Origin: an uncultured Bacteroidota bacterium
GTDB taxonomy: Bacteria > Bacteroidota > Bacteroidia > Chitinophagales > Chitinophagaceae
Assembly: GCA_903912405.1 (NCBI GenBank)
Contig: CAIWHF010000010.1
Span: 1-5,428 of the forward strand
DNA length: 5,428 nucleotides
Direction of reading: 5' to 3'
A program made the translations under genes and the position numbers. Shown here one piece after another: positions 1 to 5,428 of the stretch (position 1 is its first letter; the number at the start of each line of letters is the position of its first letter). Under the pieces are notes generated by a model that ran no database searches, was not told where the DNA came from, and saw nothing but the letters and a program-made list of their open reading frames with translations.

Positions 1-2040
1 GATCGATTTATGAAAGGCAAGGTAGCCTTAGAACATGCCTATTTAGCCATAAAGGATGAAGATCTTGTGTTGGCTTCTGAATCACTAACTAAAGTTGTTG
101 CCACTAAAAAGATGCCTAAAGCTATTAAATTGAGGGCTTCTTTTCTTTTAGCTCAATTGTCATTTTCACAACATGCATATGATAAAGCAGAGCGTGCTTA
201 TGCTGCCGCATTGAACTATCATCCTAATTTAGAAATGGATTTTGAAGCTAGAAAGGGTATTGCATTATCTAAAGTGGCAACTAGCAATGTTGATAATAAG
301 GCGCTCAATAGTTTGAAAGAGATGTTGCACGACAACAAATATAGTAACTATCAAGATCAGGTATATTACATGTTAGGTAAATTATCTTTGCAGATTGATA
401 CCAAAAAAAGTGCTATTGATTATTTTCAAAAGGGATTGCACTTAAACAAAATAGCCCCTGCTCAAAAAGCAATATTATATGCGGTTTTGGCTAATGTTTA
501 TTTTGATAATGGCAATTATAAAAATGCTAAAATAGCTTTTGATAGTTTAGATAAATATAAAACGAATGCTGCAAAGCATGCTGAAGTTGTGTTAGCGCTT
601 AGTAGATCTAAGGTGATTGATGAAATTGTCATTCCAATTCGATCTATAAAAGAAAAAGATAGCTTACTTCATCTAGCCAATCTATCCGATAAAGAACAAA
701 AGGCTGTTATTAAAAAATATATTAAACAATTGGAACGCCAACAAGCAGATAATGCCAACCAAAATAATACGGTCTCGGTTTCTATTCCAACAATAGTTAC
801 TAAAGAATCTTCAACATGGTATTTTGGAAATGCTAATCAAATTCAAATGGGTGCTGCTGATTTTAAACGTAAATGGGGTAGTAGACCTAATGTAGATAAT
901 TGGAGAAGATTTGCTAGTATAGGTCAATCTAACGCTGCTGGCTTGAATGAGCAAGATGCTAAAAATAACGCTACCGATACTGCCAAGTCAAATGAAAAAG
1001 GCTTGCCAACTGAAACATCTTTATTAGGCTTATTGCCTAAAACAAAAATTGAGCAAGAAAAATTGCTTAATCAAATTCAAAAACACTATATCGATTTAGC
1101 AAATGCCTATTTGGATAATTTAGATGATCATAAAAATGCTACTCAATCCCTAGATACTTTGCTTAAGCGATTCCCTAAGAGTTTATATAAACCAGAGGCT
1201 TTGTATTTGTGCTATAAAATGGCTTTAAAGGAAAACAATGTTCGTTTTGCACAAAAAATGGTTACGCAATTAAAGGATAGTTTTTCTCAATCTAAATGGG
1301 CATTGTTAGTTAAGCCATCTGCTGAGCAGGATTGGAATGTGCAAAATCAACGAAAACTAATGCTTCAATATGATTCTGTTTATACGCTTGTGTCTAAACG
1401 TAATTTTGATTCATCATGGTTAGTTTTGGAAAGTATTAATTTGGATAAGTTTTCTGATACCATGAAGCAGCGCTTCTATCTGCTGAAAGCTATAACCTAC
1501 ATTGGATTAAATAAATATGCTACTGCTGATAGTTTTTTTAAAAATGTCAAACCATTTATTAAACAACAAGCTCTTACAAATTGGGTGCAAGCAGTTGAGC
1601 AGCAATTAAGTATACATACCGTAAAGGATACAGTGGTTAAAAAGGACGCCATTACTCTTCAAGTAGTTTATCCCTATACATTAGATTCTAACGCTACTTT
1701 TAACGTAGTTATTTACTCCACCTTAAAAGAGACACTTTTCAATGCCCTTGTTGCTTCTATTAAATTATGGAATACGAATACCTTAAAATCAACAGCGCTT
1801 AAGGTAGAGGGTATAAAATTGCCCAATGGCACAAATATTATTAATGTGAGTACTTTCCCTAATAAGTCCAGTTCAACGCAATATATCATAAGCCTAACCA
1901 ATTCCTTTTTGATGAAGCAAATTCCTGCAACCGATTATGCTATGTATCCTATTTCTAATTATAATTTCACTAAAATCACTAAACCCGAACACTGGTTTTC
2001 TTATTTTGATTTTTGGAAAGCAACTATTTCAACGAAATAG
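1..2040 (+). CDS. porW: PorW/SprE-like TPR protein, T9SS accessory factor (5'-truncated by window edge)
   Basis: The reading frame is open from base 1, so the true start and any lipoprotein signal lie to the left; the first ATG (base 10) is probably internal. Residues here are counted from that ATG. Seen: TPR-like helical repeats at about 38-73, 116-147 and 153-186. An Asn/Gln-rich linker follows at about 242-262. Next comes a block at 268-301 with the signature WYF..., KWG (W289) and DNWRR (W298), which I recognise as the hallmark of PorW/SprE proteins. A second Asn/Lys-rich linker lies at about 304-337, more TPR-like helices at 359-438, and an alpha/beta C-terminal domain at about 547-676 ending in an aromatic-rich tail. 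Family knowledge: PorW/SprE is a periplasmic, outer-membrane-associated lipoprotein needed for type IX secretion and, in gliders, for motility; it is thought to link the PorKLMN motor/ring to the translocon. Inference: same role here. The alternative is an unrelated TPR lipoprotein, which the 268-301 block argues against. The stop is TAG at 2038-2040. Confidence 0.78.
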   Translation, partial: DRFMKGKVALEHAYLAIKDEDLVLASESLTKVVATKKMPKAIKLRASFLLAQLSFSQHAYDKAERAYAAALNYHPNLEMDFEARKGIALSKVATSNVDNKALNSLKEMLHDNKYSNYQDQVYYMLGKLSLQIDTKKSAIDYFQKGLHLNKIAPAQKAILYAVLANVYFDNGNYKNAKIAFDSLDKYKTNAAKHAEVVLALSRSKVIDEIVIPIRSIKEKDSLLHLANLSDKEQKAVIKKYIKQLERQQADNANQNNTVSVSIPTIVTKESSTWYFGNANQIQMGAADFKRKWGSRPNVDNWRRFASIGQSNAAGLNEQDAKNNATDTAKSNEKGLPTETSLLGLLPKTKIEQEKLLNQIQKHYIDLANAYLDNLDDHKNATQSLDTLLKRFPKSLYKPEALYLCYKMALKENNVRFAQKMVTQLKDSFSQSKWALLVKPSAEQDWNVQNQRKLMLQYDSVYTLVSKRNFDSSWLVLESINLDKFSDTMKQRFYLLKAITYIGLNKYATADSFFKNVKPFIKQQALTNWVQAVEQQLSIHTVKDTVVKKDAITLQVVYPYTLDSNATFNVVIYSTLKETLFNALVASIKLWNTNTLKSTALKVEGIKLPNGTNIINVSTFPNKSSSTQYIISLTNSFLMKQIPATDYAMYPISNYNFTKITKPEHWFSYFDFWKATISTK

Positions 2041-2087
2041 TTACTTTATTCTTGACTACGGCCATATTTTTTGCCCTTTCCTTTGCT

Positions 2088-2095
2088 TATATTTG
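2088..2095 (+). promoter_or_regulatory. Candidate Bacteroidota -7 promoter element upstream of rel
   Basis: TATATTTG is a perfect match to the Bacteroidota -7 consensus TAnnTTTG. It lies in the only real intergenic gap of the window, 25 bases before the rel ATG. Transcription would start near 2101-2103 and give a leader of about 20 bases. The upstream element is weak: the nearest TTTG (2070-2073) leaves only 14 bases of spacing where about 17-23 is usual. In such A+T-rich DNA a -7 match alone can arise by chance. If real, rel and the downstream peptidase gene can be transcribed independently of porW. Confidence 0.45.
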
Positions 2096-2120
2096 TTATA
2101 TATAATTGTCCGCTTATTCT

Positions 2121-4376
2121 ATGAATACAACTGTTGCATCCTATAATTTAAATGAAGAAGAAGAAAAGAAATTAATCCTTCGCGAATATCGTGCTTTGCT
2201 TAGGGCCTTAAAAACGCGTATCAAAAGAGGGGATAAAACCTTGTTGAGAAGGGCATTTGAAATGGCTGTAGACGCGCATATGAATATGCGTAGAAAATCT
2301 GGAGAGCCCTATATTTTACATCCAATTGCTGTTGCTCGCATAGTAGTAGAGGAAATTGGTTTAGGAATACGATCTACCATTTGTGCTTTGTTACATGATG
2401 TAGTAGAAGATACAGAAATAAGTTTGGAGGATATAGAATCTGAATTTGGATCGCAGCTGGCCAAAATTATTGATGGCTTAACTAAGATTTCTAATGTGGT
2501 AGATTTAAAAGCAAATACTACCGTTCAAGCAGAAAATTTTAGAAAAATCTTATTGACCCTTGCAGAAGATCCACGTGTAATTTTAATTAAACTAGCTGAT
2601 CGATTGCATAATATGCGAACCTTGGGTAGTATGAGTAGAGAAAAGCAATTAAAAATTGCTTCTGAAACTACCTATTTATATGCCCCTTTAGCTCATCGTT
2701 TAGGACTCTATGAAATTAAGACAGAACTAGAAGACTTAGCTTTAAAATATACTCAACCAGATGTTTATGTGGAAATAGCAAGAGGCTTGAAAGAAACAAA
2801 AAGAGATAGAACGCGTTATGTAAATGAATTTATTAAACCCATAAAAGAAGAATTAGCATTAGCAAATTTAGATTTTGAAATTTATGGTCGACCAAAGTCT
2901 ATCCATTCTATTTGGAATAAAATGCGCACTAAGCATGTAGCCTTTGAAGAAGTATATGATTTGTTTGCCATTCGAATTATTATTAACTCTAATCCGGAAA
3001 AAGAAAAGGATGATTGTTGGAAGGTATATTCTTTAGTTACCAATTATTATACCCCAAGTCCAGATCGATTGAGAGATTGGATAAGTGTGCCAAAAAGTAA
3101 TGGATACGAAGCCTTGCATACAACAGTAATGGGGAATGCTGGTAAATGGGTGGAGGTGCAAATACGCTCAAAACGTATGAATGATATTGCTGAAAAAGGA
3201 TTAGCAGCTCACTGGAAATATAAAGAAGGTACAGATCATCAAGCCCAAGAAAACAAATTAGATCAATGGCTTGTCAATTTGAGAGATATTGTAAGTAATA
3301 ATGATTCCGATTCGCTCGATTTTATTCAAGATTTCAAACTTGATTTATTTACAGAAGAAATTTATGTTTATACTCCAAAAGGAGAAATGCGTGTATTACC
3401 CAAAGGTGCTACAGCATTAGATTTTGCTTTTGATATTCACTCTGTTTTAGGAGCACGATGTATTGGAGCAAAAATAAATCATAAGTTGTTGCCTTTAAGT
3501 CATGTACTAAGTAGTGGCGATCAAATTGAAATCATTACTTCTTCTAAACAAAAACCAAGTGAAGATTGGTTATCCATCGTTACTACGGCAAAAGCAAAAG
3601 CTCGGGTGAAATATCACTTAAAAGAAGAAAAACGAGCAATAGGTAATAATGGTAAAGAAATATTACAACGCAAATTAGATCATTTATCTATCCCTATGAG
3701 TGCTCATAATATCAATGAGCTTTGTTTGTTTTATAAAAAAGAATCCTCGCTAGATTTGTTTTATAGTATTGCTGTTGGTGCTTTAGATTTGAGAGACTTA
3801 AAAGAGATTCCACATACAGCTGGGAAACTCCATACACCTTTTAGGGATATTAAAAATGATATTAAAGGATTAACTCCAGAAGAAGTACTCACGTCTACCA
3901 ATCCACCAAAAGGCACGGAGCTAATCATTTTCGGTGAGCATTCTGATAAAGTACTGTATAAATTAGCAGCGTGTTGCCAGCCGATACCAGGAGATGACGT
4001 ATTTGGATTTGTTACAGCTGGTGAAGGATTAAAAATACATAGGGCCGATTGTCCTAATGCCTCTCAATTATTGGCACATTATGGCCATAGGGTTATTAAA
4101 ACTAAATGGGCGAAAAATAAAGAGATTACTTTCTTGGCTGGTATTCGCATCGTAGGATTAGATGATGTTGGTATTATCCAAAAAATCACCAATATTGTTT
4201 CTGGTGATTTAAAAATTAATATGTCTTCTATGAGTATTGACACTAAAGAAGGGTTGTTTGATGGAAGTATTAGAGTGTTTGTACATGATAGAGAAGAACT
4301 AGATATATTGTGTGATCGGTTGTCTAGGATACAAGATATTCATACGGTAGAGCGTATAGAACAAAAAAACGATTAA
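2121..4376 (+). CDS. rel: Bifunctional (p)ppGpp synthetase/hydrolase, RelA/SpoT family (Rel)
   Basis: This cytoplasmic enzyme makes (p)ppGpp from ATP and GDP/GTP and hydrolyses it back, controlling the stringent response. It has 751 aa, full length for long RSH proteins. HD hydrolase: RK...GEPY with R58 and H67, H92-D93, E96-D97, D160 and N164; all known hydrolase residues are present. Synthetase: GRPKS at 256-260, D280, RLRD at 316-319, NGY with Y329, H333 and catalytic E345. TGS domain at about 412-473, with H440 at the position that contacts the tRNA CCA end. A helical region follows, then the conserved-Cys domain (C618, C619, H640, C644) and a C-terminal ACT domain from about 671 to 745. 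Both active sites look functional. The start at ATG 2121 is preferred over an in-frame TTG at 2106: the TTG would sit only a few bases after the predicted transcription start and adds just five residues. There is no Shine-Dalgarno sequence, as usual in this phylum. The gene lies 80 bases after porW, and the next gene starts 3 bases after its stop. Confidence 0.97.
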   Translation: MNTTVASYNLNEEEEKKLILREYRALLRALKTRIKRGDKTLLRRAFEMAVDAHMNMRRKSGEPYILHPIAVARIVVEEIGLGIRSTICALLHDVVEDTEISLEDIESEFGSQLAKIIDGLTKISNVVDLKANTTVQAENFRKILLTLAEDPRVILIKLADRLHNMRTLGSMSREKQLKIASETTYLYAPLAHRLGLYEIKTELEDLALKYTQPDVYVEIARGLKETKRDRTRYVNEFIKPIKEELALANLDFEIYGRPKSIHSIWNKMRTKHVAFEEVYDLFAIRIIINSNPEKEKDDCWKVYSLVTNYYTPSPDRLRDWISVPKSNGYEALHTTVMGNAGKWVEVQIRSKRMNDIAEKGLAAHWKYKEGTDHQAQENKLDQWLVNLRDIVSNNDSDSLDFIQDFKLDLFTEEIYVYTPKGEMRVLPKGATALDFAFDIHSVLGARCIGAKINHKLLPLSHVLSSGDQIEIITSSKQKPSEDWLSIVTTAKAKARVKYHLKEEKRAIGNNGKEILQRKLDHLSIPMSAHNINELCLFYKKESSLDLFYSIAVGALDLRDLKEIPHTAGKLHTPFRDIKNDIKGLTPEEVLTSTNPPKGTELIIFGEHSDKVLYKLAACCQPIPGDDVFGFVTAGEGLKIHRADCPNASQLLAHYGHRVIKTKWAKNKEITFLAGIRIVGLDDVGIIQKITNIVSGDLKINMSSMSIDTKEGLFDGSIRVFVHDREELDILCDRLSRIQDIHTVERIEQKND

Positions 4377-4379
4377 GCT

Positions 4380-5428
4380 ATGAGTTATATATTACTAGAA
4401 AAGAAATTAAAAGAAATTGCTGATATTCAATATGCTATTGCCGTATTAAATTGGGATCAAGAAACTTATATGCCTATTAAAAGTAGTGCATCTCGTTCAA
4501 GACAAATAGCTACTTTAGCAACTTTAGCGCATCAAAAATCTTGTGCTTTAGATTTAAAAAATACCATTGATGCAGCATTAGAAGAGCATTTAACCGAGGA
4601 GCAAAAAGCTAATGTAGCGCTCGCTTTAAAAGATTATACAAAAGCAGTTTTATTGCCAGAAGATTTTGTAAATCGATTAAGTCTGCATACCAGTGAAGCA
4701 TATCATGCATGGGTGGATGCAAGGGACCATGATGATTATAGTTTGTTTCAAGAGGCTTTGACTACCATGATTGCGCTTAAACGAGAACAAGCTTCTTATT
4801 ATAAAACAGCGCATCCTTATGATGCACTTTTAGATGAATTTGAACCAGGTGCTACGGTAGCTCAGTTAGATCCTCTTTTTAAATCGATAAAAGAACAGCT
4901 TTTACCATTATTAAAAACGATTAAACAAGCGCAGCAAGTAGATAATTCAATTTTACATAACTATTATCCCCAACAACAGCAGTGGAATTTTTCAATGCAA
5001 ATTTTGCAACATATTGGATATGATTTTGAAGCAGGTCGACAAGATTTTGCAGAACATCCATTCACTACCTCTTTTTCTTCACAAGATGTACGAATTACAA
5101 CACGAGTAGATGAATATGATTTTTCAAATTTATTGTGGAGCTCTATTCATGAGGCGGGTCATGCATTGTATGAACAAGGCTTGAGAGATGATATGTATGG
5201 TATGCCTATAGGTAGCGCATGCTCTTTGTCTATTCATGAGTCACAATCCCGTATTTGGGAGAATAATATAGGTAGAGGTATGCACTTTTGGAAATATTGG
5301 TTTCCTATTTTGCAAAAGCAAGTAAATAGTTTCGAAAAAACTTCGTTGCAAGAATTTTATGCGGCAATTAATAAAGTTTCACCTTCTTTAATCAGAACCG
5401 AAGCCGATGAATTGACCTATCATTTCCA
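4380..5428 (+). CDS. M32-family (Taq-type) metallocarboxypeptidase, 3'-truncated by window edge
   Basis: This is a zinc carboxypeptidase that removes C-terminal residues from peptides, with broad specificity (proline usually resists). No signal peptide is visible, so it is probably cytoplasmic and acts in peptide turnover. The window holds 349 codons plus two bases; family members have about 500 aa, so roughly the last 150 are outside. Signatures in order: WDQETYMP at 25-32, HPFTT at 226-230, DVRITTR at 236-242, the HExxH zinc motif at 257-261 (HEAGH: H257 and H261 ligands, E258 catalytic), HESQSR at 286-291 with E287 as third ligand, and IRTEADE at 338-344. The 30-residue distance from H257 to E287 equals that in the Pyrococcus furiosus enzyme (H269 to E299, from memory). 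The start ATG at 4380 is fixed by the family N-terminus and lies 3 bases after the rel stop; an A-rich stretch, not a Shine-Dalgarno, precedes it. Probably co-transcribed with rel. One oddity: S284 where the family usually has Gly just before HESQSR. Confidence 0.95.
   Translation, partial: MSYILLEKKLKEIADIQYAIAVLNWDQETYMPIKSSASRSRQIATLATLAHQKSCALDLKNTIDAALEEHLTEEQKANVALALKDYTKAVLLPEDFVNRLSLHTSEAYHAWVDARDHDDYSLFQEALTTMIALKREQASYYKTAHPYDALLDEFEPGATVAQLDPLFKSIKEQLLPLLKTIKQAQQVDNSILHNYYPQQQQWNFSMQILQHIGYDFEAGRQDFAEHPFTTSFSSQDVRITTRVDEYDFSNLLWSSIHEAGHALYEQGLRDDMYGMPIGSACSLSIHESQSRIWENNIGRGMHFWKYWFPILQKQVNSFEKTSLQEFYAAINKVSPSLIRTEADELTYHF

Noticed and set aside
1713..1901. 62-codon open frame on the minus strand
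   Set aside because: It lies wholly inside the porW-like gene, encodes no recognisable domain and is expected by chance in A+T-rich DNA.
2060..2075. GGC…GCC near-hairpin followed by a pyrimidine stretch, as a terminator for the porW-like gene
   Set aside because: The stem is only about three base pairs and no clean U-tract follows; it is too weak to call.
2101..2108. TATAATTG as a second -7 element
   Set aside because: It has one mismatch to TAnnTTTG, no well-spaced upstream element, and lies too close to the ATG; TATATTTG at 2088 is better.
2106..2120. TTG start for rel, giving 756 aa
   Set aside because: ATG at 2121 is a stronger start codon, the family N-terminus needs nothing upstream, and the TTG would sit nearly at the predicted mRNA 5' end.
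1937..2146. 69-codon plus-strand frame spanning the porW end and the rel start
   Set aside because: It overlaps two better supported genes in another frame. Its hydrophobic, Leu/Ile/Tyr/Phe-rich product is what T-rich intergenic DNA encodes by chance. It could mimic a small membrane protein, but nothing supports a start for it.
1..5428. A novel defence, mobile or otherwise undescribed system
   Set aside because: All three genes fit known core families, codon use is even, and there are no repeats, integrase or transposase genes, or unassigned genes to build such a claim on.

Overview
The window looks like ordinary chromosomal DNA of a Bacteroidota member. Four things point there. The first gene resembles PorW/SprE, an accessory protein of the Bacteroidota-specific type IX secretion system (T9SS). 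The (p)ppGpp enzyme has a Bacteroidota-like active-site variant. No gene start has a Shine-Dalgarno sequence. The one clear intergenic gap contains a TAnnTTTG-type -7 promoter element. The DNA is A+T-rich throughout, with even codon use in all three genes, so nothing suggests recent transfer. I cannot name a genus; a Chitinophagaceae/Sphingobacteriia-like lineage is only a guess.

Layout, all on the + strand: (1) bases 1-2040, the 3' part of a TPR protein of the PorW/SprE type, whose start lies left of the window; (2) an 80-base gap (2041-2120) with a candidate promoter; (3) bases 2121-4376, a complete bifunctional RelA/SpoT-type (p)ppGpp synthetase/hydrolase of 751 aa with all expected domains (HD hydrolase, synthetase, TGS, conserved-Cys domain, ACT); (4) bases 4380-5428, the first 349 codons of an M32-family (Taq-type) metallocarboxypeptidase, running off the right edge. 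Only three bases separate the rel stop from this start, so the two are very probably co-transcribed. No stretch over 300 bases lacks a gene. I see no RNA genes, mobile elements, CRISPR arrays, long repeats or convincing terminator hairpins.

The three genes do not form an obvious single pathway. PorW/SprE serves protein secretion and gliding at the cell envelope. Rel sets the alarmone level in response to starvation. M32 peptidases trim peptides in the cytoplasm. The rel-peptidase pairing could be rationalised as starvation response plus amino-acid recycling, but that is inference from spacing alone. I found no previously undescribed system. The points most worth a second look are the in-frame one-stop arrangement between rel and the peptidase, the RxRD variant in the synthetase, the divergent linkers in the PorW/SprE-like protein, and a Gly-to-Ser change beside the M32 zinc ligand.
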